Below, in pieces: positions 6,694 to 15,040 of a stretch of DNA of 20,282 nucleotides. The notes below the pieces were generated by a model, which was not told the DNA's origin, ran no database searches, and saw nothing but the letters and a program-made list of their open reading frames with translations. The first letter of the stretch is position 1. Each line of letters starts with the position of its first letter. Made by a program: the position numbers and the translations under genes. Source of the stretch: JBCCFW01 sp039029535 (lineage in GTDB: Bacteria; Acidobacteriota; JBCCFW01); the NCBI GenBank assembly GCA_039029535.1, contig JBCCFW010000146.1, forward strand, positions 1 to 20,282, given 5' to 3'.

Positions 6694-8223
6694 ATGCCAG
6701 GAACGTACATCAGCCGCTGGCTCGTGCAGAACTTCAAGGCGTTCGGCCCCGAGACCGAGCCCATCGAGCTCGCACCAATCACGTTACTCCTCGGCGCCAA
6801 CTCGTCGGGAAAAAGCTCGCTCTTGGCCTCCATTCGCGTCATGCAACAGGCCCTCTCCAATGATGACGGCATCTACTTCGAGCCTTCGTCCGCGAAGCTC
6901 GACCTTGGCAAGTGGGCTGGCCTGCTTCACGGGCAAGTAGCTCAAGCAGCAGCACGACGCGGCGACGAAGACGAGGAGACCGAAGAGAACCAGGAGATCA
7001 GACAGTCAATGACACTAGGCCTCCAGCTAGCCGATAGCCATGCCGAAGAGAGGCCCACTGGCCCGATGAGCCTGAAACTGGAATTCGGAGCGGAACCCCA
7101 GTCACCGGTAAGCACCTGCGACAGCATGGCGTTCATGCTGGGCAATCAACTGCAGAACCCTCCCACACTCGAGCTCCATGCCGCTCACGTCTACGACCGG
7201 CACCCAGAGAACGACCCTCCCCTTTGGTATCTCGATGCCAAACCTACCGAGAGCCTCATCTCGCAACGCTTGGCTGAGTCCATTCCAGAGCTGCGCAACG
7301 AAGTACTCGATCTCGCCAAGAGGGTCCTCTCTAGCCCCAATGACCCCGGGGACAAGCTCATTGCCCCTCTCGTGAGCCTCGTGCTGAGTACTCGCCATGG
7401 CCGACCACTTGAGTTCGCAGGGCTCGATCAGTTCCTCGAGCGCTGCAAGGCCGAGGACAGGCCACCACCCAGAGCAGTCGACTGGTTCCAGCGCCACCTG
7501 AAGGGCGAACTCAACCAAGCCCTAGAACAGAGCCTCGGAAGAACCTCCGGACTCCTGTCACACTTCCAACACATAGCACCACTCCGAGAGCCGCCTCGCC
7601 GCTTCTACTCCTGGAGCGAGTCCGAATCCGACATCCGAGGAACGGGAGCCGGCCTGCACGGCTTGCTCTCACGTCGACCAAATCTCCTCCCCCTCATCAG
7701 CAACGACTTCAAGAAACTCGAAATCAACCTCGAGATCGAGCTGAGGGAATTCGGGCTCCAACAAACTCCATATCTGATCACTTACGAACTCCGGCCGGAG
7801 AACGACCCCCATCTTGAACTCAGCCTCTGCGACGTGGGACAAGGCGTTTCTCAAGTTCTCCCGATCCTTGCCTCGACGCGGCTCGAGGAGATCGACATCG
7901 CGAGCATCGAGCAACCAGAACTCCACCTACATCCTAGGCAACAAGCCAGCCTCATGGACGTGCTCATGAACGCAGTTCTCTCCAATGAGAGTTCCTTGAA
8001 TCAAGTCATCCTCGAGACCCACTCCGAACCCATGCTCCTTCGCCTGAAGCGCCGTATCCGGGAGGGACTACAACGAGACCAAGTGGCCATCATTGCCATC
8101 GAGAATCTGGGCGATGGCCGAGGCTCCCGAGCCCGACGCCTGGAGATCGCCGAAGACGGCACCCTCTTGGACCCTCTCCCCCAGTCCTTCTCCAACGTGA
8201 GACTCAACGACCAATGGGCATGA
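6694..8223 (+). CDS. AAA ATPase (OLD/ABC-like, DUF3696-type), putative defence ATPase
   Basis: A 509-residue P-loop ATPase. It has Walker A GANSSGKS at 34-41 after an RWLVQNFKAF lead-in, an ABC-signature-like DVGQGVSQVLPIL at 380-392, Walker B ASIEQPELHLHPRQQ at 403-417, and ETHSEPMLL at 441-449. HIAPLREPPRRFY at 293-305 and the C-terminal LEIAEDGTLLDPLPQSF are typical of stand-alone AAA_15/AAA_21 proteins with a DUF3696-like tail. No TOPRIM nuclease domain is visible, so it is not a complete OLD nuclease. It starts 3 bp after the CARF gene (GGAGG inside that gene's end) and overlaps the next gene, so the pair is cotranscribed with CRISPR genes. GC is clearly lower than in neighbours (29 of 60 at 7681-7740). 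It is likely an energy-using sensor or regulator for the downstream protein. Confidence 0.85.
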   Translation: MPGTYISRWLVQNFKAFGPETEPIELAPITLLLGANSSGKSSLLASIRVMQQALSNDDGIYFEPSSAKLDLGKWAGLLHGQVAQAAARRGDEDEETEENQEIRQSMTLGLQLADSHAEERPTGPMSLKLEFGAEPQSPVSTCDSMAFMLGNQLQNPPTLELHAAHVYDRHPENDPPLWYLDAKPTESLISQRLAESIPELRNEVLDLAKRVLSSPNDPGDKLIAPLVSLVLSTRHGRPLEFAGLDQFLERCKAEDRPPPRAVDWFQRHLKGELNQALEQSLGRTSGLLSHFQHIAPLREPPRRFYSWSESESDIRGTGAGLHGLLSRRPNLLPLISNDFKKLEINLEIELREFGLQQTPYLITYELRPENDPHLELSLCDVGQGVSQVLPILASTRLEEIDIASIEQPELHLHPRQQASLMDVLMNAVLSNESSLNQVILETHSEPMLLRLKRRIREGLQRDQVAIIAIENLGDGRGSRARRLEIAEDGTLLDPLPQSFSNVRLNDQWA

Positions 8224-9191
8224 AGGACCTCTTCATCCCCTTTTCGATCCAGCCGAACGCTCTCTCAGCCTACGAGCAAGAGCTTGGCACTCTACCGGTG
8301 TCCAAGAGACGCTCATCAATCCGCAAGCTTGAGCGCGACCTCGCCCGCAACGGATTCTTGGTGCGGGATGGAGCAGACCTACTCCGAGAGGAGTGGGAGC
8401 GCCTCAGCATCCTCAAGGAACATGCGGTGGGCCTCGGCGATGCTCTCACGGGGATCGAAGACTCCCCCATGCCCCACTGCAAGAGCCTCAACTCCAATGA
8501 CGCCTTTGCTGACCCAGTTTCGTTCACGGAGAGCACCCTGAGTCGAGAGAGTCGTCAATTCCCATTGAGCAGGTGGACCGAGTCTCCTTTGCTGCAAGAA
8601 AGCCGAGAGTCGATCGAGTGGCACGATGGAGAGAAGAAGGAAGGCATTGCGAGCCTCTTCGATCTCTTGTGGAGAATTTCTGGGAGCACGAGCTGCGTGA
8701 TCGACTCCTATACTCTCGGGCTCGGCTACGACCACGAGCGGCAAGGAAAGGCAACCCGCGATCTCATTAGACAAGCAGCACGACACTCCACTCTGAAGAA
8801 GCTGTCCTTCATCGTGAAGCCGCAAGGGGAACCTGAAGACTGCCTAGAGAGAATCAAGGAGTTCCTCACGGCCGCTGCTTCAAGCGATAGACCGAGCCCT
8901 GTCACTCTCGGCAACCTGAGCCTCGAGATCGTCATCACCCGCACGAGAATCCATGGCCGCTATCTACAAGGTCCTAGAGCGACCATTCGGCTTGACCATG
9001 GCATCGGCATGCTCAACGACAGAAGATGTGCCTGGGGATCTCACCTCTGCAAGCTAGACCCATACGACTGGAGCACTTTCAATAATAAAGTAGAGCAAAT
9101 CATGAAGGATGCCGAAATCTGGTCAGTCGTCGCGTTGGCACCGGACACGTTGACCCTCCGCCGGAGGCAGAGAGCCAAGTCAAGTCCGTAA
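8214..9191 (+). CDS. Unassigned partner of the AAA ATPase, weakly PLD-like
   Basis: A 325-residue protein that I cannot place in a named family. The N-terminal half (1-140) is charged and helical. The C-terminal half alternates strands and helices, with CVIDSYTLGLGY at 161-172, KKLSFIVKP at 195-203, and LEIVITRTRIHGRYLQGP at 237-254, followed by RLDHGIGMLND at 259-269. The pattern of a DxY strand, then IHxRY, then a DHGIG strand recalls phospholipase-D-like or MIT_C-like folds with a single His-x-Arg motif, but a full HxK motif is missing, so catalysis is unproven. The ATG at 8214 overlaps the ATPase end by 10 nt. An alternative ATG at 8220 gives a perfect ATGA junction. GC is low, as in the ATPase gene. 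It may be the effector of a two-gene defence module. Confidence 0.6.
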   Translation: MGMKDLFIPFSIQPNALSAYEQELGTLPVSKRRSSIRKLERDLARNGFLVRDGADLLREEWERLSILKEHAVGLGDALTGIEDSPMPHCKSLNSNDAFADPVSFTESTLSRESRQFPLSRWTESPLLQESRESIEWHDGEKKEGIASLFDLLWRISGSTSCVIDSYTLGLGYDHERQGKATRDLIRQAARHSTLKKLSFIVKPQGEPEDCLERIKEFLTAAASSDRPSPVTLGNLSLEIVITRTRIHGRYLQGPRATIRLDHGIGMLNDRRCAWGSHLCKLDPYDWSTFNNKVEQIMKDAEIWSVVALAPDTLTLRRRQRAKSSP

Positions 9192-9204
9192 CTCCCCAAC
9201 TTGC

Positions 9205-11481
9205 TCACCCCAACCTGGTCCACTCGTACAGCGCCGCGTTCTTCTTCTTCCACTTAGCCGAAGGCTTGCCGATGAAGCGGCGAGCCGCAAGGCGCCGTGG
9301 CGCTTCCTCTTCCCCTCCGGCCTCCCTCCACTCGTTCATGAGCTGTAGGTGCCGACTCTCCTTCTCGGCCGCCTGAAGCTCCTCGAAGCAGCGATCCTCC
9401 GCGCTCAGTGACGCTCGGCGCCGTTCTTCCGCAGCCCGCTCGGCGACCTGCTGCTCAGCCTCACGCTCGGCTTGCTCAGACGACCAGGCCTTCTGCTCTG
9501 CCTCCGCCACCCCTCGATCGTCACCTTGGCGCCGAGGCGGCGGGAGAGCCAGACCCTCTCCCTTGGCATCTTGGAACTCGTTGTTGGGCTCGAGCGTCAT
9601 GCTCCGGAGATCGACCGCCTCTTCACCACCCAGGGGCTTCGCCATGGCAACGAGGTCCCGGATCTGGTCAGAGCTCTTCCAGCTTCCCCCGAGGCAGCCC
9701 CGCATGAAGCTCTCGAATGCCTGGACCTCTGTCGCCAGGTCACCCAAGGCGAGAGCCTTTCCCTCCATGTCTTCCAGGACGCACTCGCTCACTGAGAGCG
9801 TCACGCCGCCGTAGCCCAGGGACTTTGCCAGCCCAAGCCCATGCCGACAACCCGGCTCGCCACCGAAGTCGATGGCCCAGAGTAGGGCACCGAACTCGAC
9901 CTGCCGCAGGCCATGCACGTGAATGCGAGCCCGAAACCGACCGGCGCTCAACGGGCGGAAGTGGGTGAGCACCTTCTTGTTGACCGTGCCGTCCTTCCGT
10001 CGTGGCGCAGGGATCGGCTTGCCCACTTCGAGACGCTGGGGATAGCGCTTCCAGCCACGGACACGAGCTCCTTCGTCTTCGTAGGTTCGATAGTCTGGTT
10101 GTCGTCCATCCCTCGGTACGTGTGCGCTGGGATAATTCTCCTGCCGAATGTAGCTTGGATAGTAGCTGGCCTTCGGCGCGCCGAGAACGGTCTCCACGAC
10201 CTGCTCGGAGACCTGAACCGAGCCCTCGGCTGCCGCCGTCTCGATGCTGACCCGCCCTCGCTGAGCATCAGTCTTCGCCCCATTCTCATCGCGATAGTTG
10301 CGCACGCGACCGAACAGCAACTCGGCGAGATCCGGCGCGAGCACTTCGTAGTTGTCCTGCCAATCCTTGACGAGGTCGAGCGGCCCCTTCTCATAGGCGA
10401 GCCTGAACATCATGGCCAGTCCGACAGCCTTGACCTGTCCGGGCTCCTTCTCATCAGGAAGGAAGAAGACAGGCACTCGCCCCCCCTCCTTCAGCCGCGA
10501 CTCGAAGTACTTCCACTCCTCGTTGGGGGCGATCTCGTTCCGGTGTTGCTCACCCGTGGCCGAGTGGATGAAGCAGAAGTTCCGCCGCACCCTGTAAGGG
10601 ACTCTCAAAGGCTCGAGCTCCGGCCCATGGAAGAAGAAGTCGTGACGCTTCCTCCCGGGACGTGGGCTGCGACGGTCGTAAGGAGTCGGCTGACCGGTGA
10701 AGACCACGGTTCCCGGCGTGCCGTAGCCTGGCTTGGAATCGACCGAGCTCACTCGACCGTAGTCACCGACACGGACCGGCCCCCTCTCGACCGACCTACC
10801 ATGAGGGATGATCGCGTCGACGCGGGCCCAGGCTTCGAGGGAGTGGTCGCCCCACGCCTTGTATTTCTCGGCAGCCGACTGCTTCCAGCCTGGATCGAAG
10901 CGACTGATTCCCACGTCACGAGCAAGGTCCTGGAGGAGCTCATACCCAAGCTTGGCGAAGCTGCACGGTGTGATCTTCCAACGCCGTTCACCATCCTCCC
11001 CCTCCTCTTCCTTCTCATCAAAGCCCTCTCCCAGCTCCAACCACCCCGCGCAAGAGAGCGGCCCACCCGGCCCCTGAAGCTTGCTCAAGTAGAGCTTGCG
11101 ATTGCGGAGATCCCGATAGCCGAAACGATGGTCGTTCACCTGACCCATCCGCGAGAAGCTCGCGATCTCCACGACCGTGCGGAGCATTCCTCGCAGGCTC
11201 GTGCCCGGAATGGCGGGCTGGCCGTCGACCTCGAAGAACTGCTCGGGATCATGCGTGCCCCGGATGAAGGTCGGCGTCTTGAGATCGATGTCGACATCGA
11301 GCCAACCACACCGGGCATCACGGAAGGGGACGTCCTGACTGACCTGGTGCCCCCACTCCGGTCGGACCACTTCTTTCGCCAGGGGCACGAAGTTGTACGG
11401 TGCCCGAACCTGGTCCGGCCCCCGACGGGAACCGCCCCGGCCTCCACCACTCCGCCACTGGGGGCGTCCACCTCTAGGCAT
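9205..11481 (-). CDS. TIGR03986-family RAMP (Cas7-like) type III protein with long charged tail
   Basis: A 758-residue RAMP. A Gly/Arg-rich start (1-25) precedes the family signature APYNFVPLAKEVVRPEW (27-43). The Cas7-like core has LDVDIDLKTPTFIRG (61-75) and IPGTSLRGMLR (91-101), with Asp78 in THDPEQF a possible catalytic residue by position, then a long insertion. It closes with CRHGLGLAKSLGYGGV (545-560), the RAMP glycine-rich loop. Residues 651-758 are a highly charged Glu/Arg/Ala helix, probably coiled coil. TIGR03986 proteins belong to III-D-like complexes; by position this matches the Cas7-insertion subunit of Synechocystis III-Dv. The ATG at 11481 has AAGGAG upstream and overlaps the previous gene by 8 nt (ATGCCTAG). 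Its 3' end lies 13 bp from the convergent PLD-like gene, with no terminator visible between. Confidence 0.85.
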   Translation of the reverse strand: MPRGGRPQWRSGGGRGGSRRGPDQVRAPYNFVPLAKEVVRPEWGHQVSQDVPFRDARCGWLDVDIDLKTPTFIRGTHDPEQFFEVDGQPAIPGTSLRGMLRTVVEIASFSRMGQVNDHRFGYRDLRNRKLYLSKLQGPGGPLSCAGWLELGEGFDEKEEEGEDGERRWKITPCSFAKLGYELLQDLARDVGISRFDPGWKQSAAEKYKAWGDHSLEAWARVDAIIPHGRSVERGPVRVGDYGRVSSVDSKPGYGTPGTVVFTGQPTPYDRRSPRPGRKRHDFFFHGPELEPLRVPYRVRRNFCFIHSATGEQHRNEIAPNEEWKYFESRLKEGGRVPVFFLPDEKEPGQVKAVGLAMMFRLAYEKGPLDLVKDWQDNYEVLAPDLAELLFGRVRNYRDENGAKTDAQRGRVSIETAAAEGSVQVSEQVVETVLGAPKASYYPSYIRQENYPSAHVPRDGRQPDYRTYEDEGARVRGWKRYPQRLEVGKPIPAPRRKDGTVNKKVLTHFRPLSAGRFRARIHVHGLRQVEFGALLWAIDFGGEPGCRHGLGLAKSLGYGGVTLSVSECVLEDMEGKALALGDLATEVQAFESFMRGCLGGSWKSSDQIRDLVAMAKPLGGEEAVDLRSMTLEPNNEFQDAKGEGLALPPPRRQGDDRGVAEAEQKAWSSEQAEREAEQQVAERAAEERRRASLSAEDRCFEELQAAEKESRHLQLMNEWREAGGEEEAPRRLAARRFIGKPSAKWKKKNAALYEWTRLG

Positions 11482-11968
11482 GGTCCTGCTCCTTCACGAC
11501 TTCCTCCCCCACTCCCGTGAACCGCGCCGCCCAGGGGCGCCAGCGGCCCTCCTCACGCTTCCACGCCACCTCGTACTCGAGCATCTTCCACGGCGGCTTG
11601 CGCCCGTCCCCGTCGGCCGGCGTGCAGGCGTGCCGCTCGGTGAAGAGCACGTGCTCATCGACGTCGTGCTCGATTCGGAAGTGGTAGAGACGATGCCCCC
11701 CCTCTTCCACCCGGAGATGAACGCTCTCGTCACCCCGCACGAGCTCCGCCGAGAGCAGGGGCTCAGCATCGAGGTCCGCACCCGCCACCAGGCACGGAGT
11801 CTTCGAAGTCGAGCATGCCCAGCCCTGGCCGCCGAAGCCCCGGAGCCGCTCGACCACCTGCTTTGGCGCGAGGTCTTCCGACGTGATGTCGAGCCGTCCC
11901 AGTCGTGGCACGCCATCCATCGAGCCGAAGTCCCACTGCTCGAGCAGGCTCCTCCACCAGTCAGCCAT
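11474..11968 (-). CDS. Small type III-associated protein (Csx19 position), function unknown
   Basis: A 164-residue protein that I do not recognise with confidence. It has a tryptophan-rich start MADWWRSLLEQWDF, then RLYHFRIEHDVDEHVLFTE (93-111) and MLEYEVAWKREEGRWRPW (129-146), which suggest a beta-rich fold. There is no signal peptide, membrane segment or catalytic motif. Its place between the double Cas7 and the TIGR03986 gene is that of Csx19 in III-Dv loci. A TIGR04423-like type III accessory protein is an alternative. I use the ATG at 11968 (GGAGG just upstream, ATGGCTGA overlap with the preceding stop) rather than an earlier in-frame ATG. Its tight overlap on both sides argues for a structural subunit of the effector complex. 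Confidence 0.55.
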   Translation of the reverse strand: MADWWRSLLEQWDFGSMDGVPRLGRLDITSEDLAPKQVVERLRGFGGQGWACSTSKTPCLVAGADLDAEPLLSAELVRGDESVHLRVEEGGHRLYHFRIEHDVDEHVLFTERHACTPADGDGRKPPWKMLEYEVAWKREEGRWRPWAARFTGVGEEVVKEQDHA

Positions 11969-13529
11969 GGGCCACCTCCGCCGGCCGTTCGTCGGCCGCG
12001 TTCTCCCAGGTCTCATCCGACCAGGTCACCTTCCCCTCGAAGAAGCCGTGCCCCCGGCCGTGACCGGCTCCCAGGCTGAGACGGCCGGTCGCCAGGTCGC
12101 GCACGGCCCGAGCGAGCGCGCTGCGCGGCACCGGCCCGACGTTCGCCGCGTCGCAGACCCGCACCTCGAGGTGGATGGTCTCCCCCTTCCAATAGGCCAC
12201 CTCATCGAAGAGCCGGCCATCCATGGGACCGGCCGTGAAGCGATCCAGGCTCACGTGCTGCTGCGCGCAGGCCGCCGGCACGGTCTCGAGACGACACTCC
12301 TCCACGAGAACGCGACCCATCCGCCCCTGCCTCTCACCCTCGTCGGGGTTGTCGCTGGCGTGACCGAAGAGCTCCTGAACGGTGGCCGCTCCCGCCTTCT
12401 CGAGCTCTTCCTGCCTATCGAGCTCGTCGGCGAAGTTCCCCTCGAGCACGTTGACGTGGAAGGTCGTCCGGTGACGCAACGCTCCCTTGAGCCCACTGCC
12501 GGGAATGACGGGCCGCAGCACGTCCATCGCGAGCTGACCCTCGGCCTTCTCGGCCGTGCCACGCCAGGTCACGGCCGGCTCCCGATAAGGCACGCGGTCG
12601 GGAACACGCACCTCACCGTCCTCGTCATCATCGCGAGCGAAGTGCTCGGTGTCCTCGTGAGTGGGCGTGCCTCCACCGATCATCCAGGACCCCCGAGGCT
12701 TGAGGGTCAGGCGTGCGGTGACGGTGCCCGCCACCTCGAGCGCGGCGGGCAGCTCCGTCACGACCGGCAAGACCTCCTCGGGCACGGGCTCCGCCAGGTC
12801 GACGGGGAGACGCGAGTAGTCACCGAGCTGGTCGGCGTCCCGCAGGTCGAAGCGACGACGGCGGTAGCCCGCCTCCGCCACCTTGAAGCGACCGAGACCG
12901 TTCGTCCCTTTCGCACCGAGCCGTGTCGCGGGCGAGAGCAGGATGCCGAGGAGCGTGTCGAGGACACCCTCGCCCCCATGCTCATCTCCCTCGTTCCACC
13001 AGACCGCCAGCTCGAACGTGAAGCGATGACCGGCGGCGACGACCTCCCGGTCGTAGAGACCGTGAACATCCACGTCGGCCACGCCGCGGTGGGTGAGGCG
13101 CACCTGCTGACGCGTGAGCGGCAGGCGAGCGCCCTGCAAGACAGCGTCGTCGAGCCGATCCGCGGCCGCGCGGGCCGGCACGGGCCGGTTCGTCGCATCG
13201 TGAAGGTGGCCGTGGCTCACCATGACGAGAGAAGCCCGGTCCTCACTGGCCCCGCCCTCGAGCTTGCTCCGGGCGATGCCGAAGACCCGGGCGACGGTGG
13301 CGTCGAGCTGCGCCACGGGAGTGCCCGTCGCCTCGAGATGCTCACGGTAGCCCTGCCGCAAGACACCGGCCAGGGACGTGCCCGGCAAGGTGGGCAAGCG
13401 ATTGCAATCGGTCACCACCGGCGCGTCGAGCAGGTCCTCGGCGAAGCCCGAGCCGATTGAGAGGGGCGACGTGAGCTCGATGGTCACGCGTGCCACGTCA
13501 CGGAGAAGACGAGGGGCCGTGCGCGTCAT
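11961..13529 (-). CDS. Tandem Cas7 protein (two fused RAMP domains, Cas7-2x-like)
   Basis: A 522-residue protein with two Cas7/Csm3-like units in one chain. Unit 1: VTIELTSPLSIGSGFAEDLL (15-34), Asp35 in LDAPVV at the place of the Csm3 catalytic Asp33, LPGTSLAG at 48-55, and glycine loop GAKGTNGLGRF at 205-215. Unit 2: RLTLKPRGSWMIGGG (273-287), an acidic insertion (about 292-330), IPGSGLKGALRHR (342-354), HVSLDRFTAG (425-434), and glycine loop GAGHGRGHGFF (487-497). Such a fusion is known as Cas7-2x in Synechocystis III-Dv. These units form backbone along crRNA and cut target RNA at 6-nt intervals. The ATG at 13529 has AGGAGAG upstream and overlaps the csx10 stop as ATGA. Sequence further upstream in this frame is antisense-like and was dropped. 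Confidence 0.85.
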   Translation of the reverse strand: MTRTAPRLLRDVARVTIELTSPLSIGSGFAEDLLDAPVVTDCNRLPTLPGTSLAGVLRQGYREHLEATGTPVAQLDATVARVFGIARSKLEGGASEDRASLVMVSHGHLHDATNRPVPARAAADRLDDAVLQGARLPLTRQQVRLTHRGVADVDVHGLYDREVVAAGHRFTFELAVWWNEGDEHGGEGVLDTLLGILLSPATRLGAKGTNGLGRFKVAEAGYRRRRFDLRDADQLGDYSRLPVDLAEPVPEEVLPVVTELPAALEVAGTVTARLTLKPRGSWMIGGGTPTHEDTEHFARDDDEDGEVRVPDRVPYREPAVTWRGTAEKAEGQLAMDVLRPVIPGSGLKGALRHRTTFHVNVLEGNFADELDRQEELEKAGAATVQELFGHASDNPDEGERQGRMGRVLVEECRLETVPAACAQQHVSLDRFTAGPMDGRLFDEVAYWKGETIHLEVRVCDAANVGPVPRSALARAVRDLATGRLSLGAGHGRGHGFFEGKVTWSDETWENAADERPAEVAHG

Positions 13530-15040
13530 GCTCTCTCTCCTGCCCGGCCCTTCGAGAGAGCCTTGGCCACCCGCGAGGCGATCATCTGGACCGTGATCCC
13601 CAGGAGACCCTCGGCCGAGCCGAGCTCCGACTGGAGGGCCTGCAACTCCGCCTTGGCCGAGCTGCCCCGGTACCGGGCGTTCCAGCACTCCTTGCGGACG
13701 CCCTCGTCGAACCAACTCTTGGGGCCGAACACCTTCTTCGTGAGCTCTCCCTCGGCCGTCATGGCGGCGAGCTGACGAAGCGTTCCCCACTGTGCGCGCG
13801 TGGGACCGCCTCGGCGCGGCGTGAAGGGCGCGAGTCGCTCCTCCCAATCGCGGGCGAGACGATCCGCCTTCTCGTGCCGACTCCGCACGTCGGCCTGCGC
13901 GTGCAGCCAGTCGAGGAGGTCGCTCACCGGTGCCGGCTTCTCCTCGCGCTTCAGGGACGGCGCCTCGGCATCCAGGACCAACGTGCGCTGCCCGAGGAAG
14001 GACGGCTGGACCAGCACCTGTCCCAGGCCGTCCTGACGATGACGACCCACGCCACCCCGAAGCCGGTCGACGACAGCAGTCAGGTCGACGTCGACCCCGG
14101 TCGGCACGCGGAAGGTGATGACCGAACCGGGCGTGAGCACGCAACGCTCCAGGTCGGGCCGGCGGCGCTTCGCGTTGAACGGCGAGTAACGACGCTCGCG
14201 GAGGAAGGTCCGCTGCGCCTCCAGCTCACACTCCACGGGCAGGCCGAAGTGAGCGGCCCGGGGCTCGAGAGTCGGCTGTCCCTCGGGCGTGACGAGGGCC
14301 AGCTCGCTCAGACAGAGCAGGTGTACGAGGCCGTTCTCGAGGGCGGCCGGCTCGGGTGGTCGCCAGGCCTCCAGCCGGCGGACTCGCGCCCGCCCGTGCT
14401 CGGCGGAGCGATTCCGGCCCACCGAGATCGGACGCTGACAGAGCGCCTTCACGGCCCGCTCGAAGAGAGCCTCGTCCACGGCATCATCGGCCTCCACCGC
14501 CGCGTGAAAGGTCGTTCCCGCCGGCACGGCCTCGTAGGCGAAGAGCAACGTCTCCCGTGAGACACCCCGCCGGGCCCCCCGCGTGAGATGCAGCGTCGAG
14601 GAGCGCAGCGAGGTCCGCTCCCGCGGGCGCACGCGACGGCCGCTGAGGGTGATGAACTCGTCACGCAGCTGCTCGAGCTGGGCGTCGGGCCGGTCGCCCG
14701 CCGCGAGGTTCCAGAGACGCGAAGTGTCGATGTCGCCCTCGTGATGCCAGCTCTCACCCTTGCGATGGTGCAGCGACAGCGGCGCCGGCAGCGAGCGCTC
14801 GCCGGCCGGGCTCGCCGGCAGCCCCGGGAGGAAGCGCACCTGCCCCGAGTGGAAGATCGTGAAGGCGTCATCCTTGAGGCCACGCTCGAAGAGATCGCCA
14901 TAGAGACGACCGGCCGCCGCCCCCAGCAAGCAGGCGCCCGGGACGTGGCGCAGCGTCTGGTGACCGCCCTCGGTCCCGCTGGTCGCGGTGAGGATGGCCT
15001 CGCTCTCGAGCTCGAGCAGGAGATCGACCCGTCGGGTCAT
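13526..15040 (-). CDS. csx10: Csx10, Cas5-like RAMP with helical (Cas11-like) C-terminus
   Basis: A 504-residue protein. Residues 4-350 form the Cas5/Csx10 RAMP part: VDLLLELESEAILTA at the start, ERRYSPFNAKRRRPDLERC (282-300) and LTPGSVITFRV (302-312), then the glycine loop RQDGLGQVLVQPSFL (335-349). Residues 370-504 are helical and charged, with RGGPTRAQWGTLRQLA at 410-425, and could act as the Cas11 small subunit, for which no separate gene exists here. Csx10 caps the crRNA 5'-handle end of III-D complexes. The ATG at 15040 (GGAGGTG upstream) overlaps the cas7 stop as ATGA. In Synechocystis III-Dv the equivalent Cas7, Cas5 and Cas11 parts are one polypeptide; here Cas7 is the separate upstream gene. 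Confidence 0.8.
   Translation of the reverse strand: MTRRVDLLLELESEAILTATSGTEGGHQTLRHVPGACLLGAAAGRLYGDLFERGLKDDAFTIFHSGQVRFLPGLPASPAGERSLPAPLSLHHRKGESWHHEGDIDTSRLWNLAAGDRPDAQLEQLRDEFITLSGRRVRPRERTSLRSSTLHLTRGARRGVSRETLLFAYEAVPAGTTFHAAVEADDAVDEALFERAVKALCQRPISVGRNRSAEHGRARVRRLEAWRPPEPAALENGLVHLLCLSELALVTPEGQPTLEPRAAHFGLPVECELEAQRTFLRERRYSPFNAKRRRPDLERCVLTPGSVITFRVPTGVDVDLTAVVDRLRGGVGRHRQDGLGQVLVQPSFLGQRTLVLDAEAPSLKREEKPAPVSDLLDWLHAQADVRSRHEKADRLARDWEERLAPFTPRRGGPTRAQWGTLRQLAAMTAEGELTKKVFGPKSWFDEGVRKECWNARYRGSSAKAELQALQSELGSAEGLLGITVQMIASRVAKALSKGRAGERA

Noticed and set aside
6694..9191. Assignment of the ATPase pair as a PARIS, Gabija or Septu system
   Set aside because: No TOPRIM, DUF4435, UvrD-like or HNH signature is visible in either protein, so a named system cannot be claimed.
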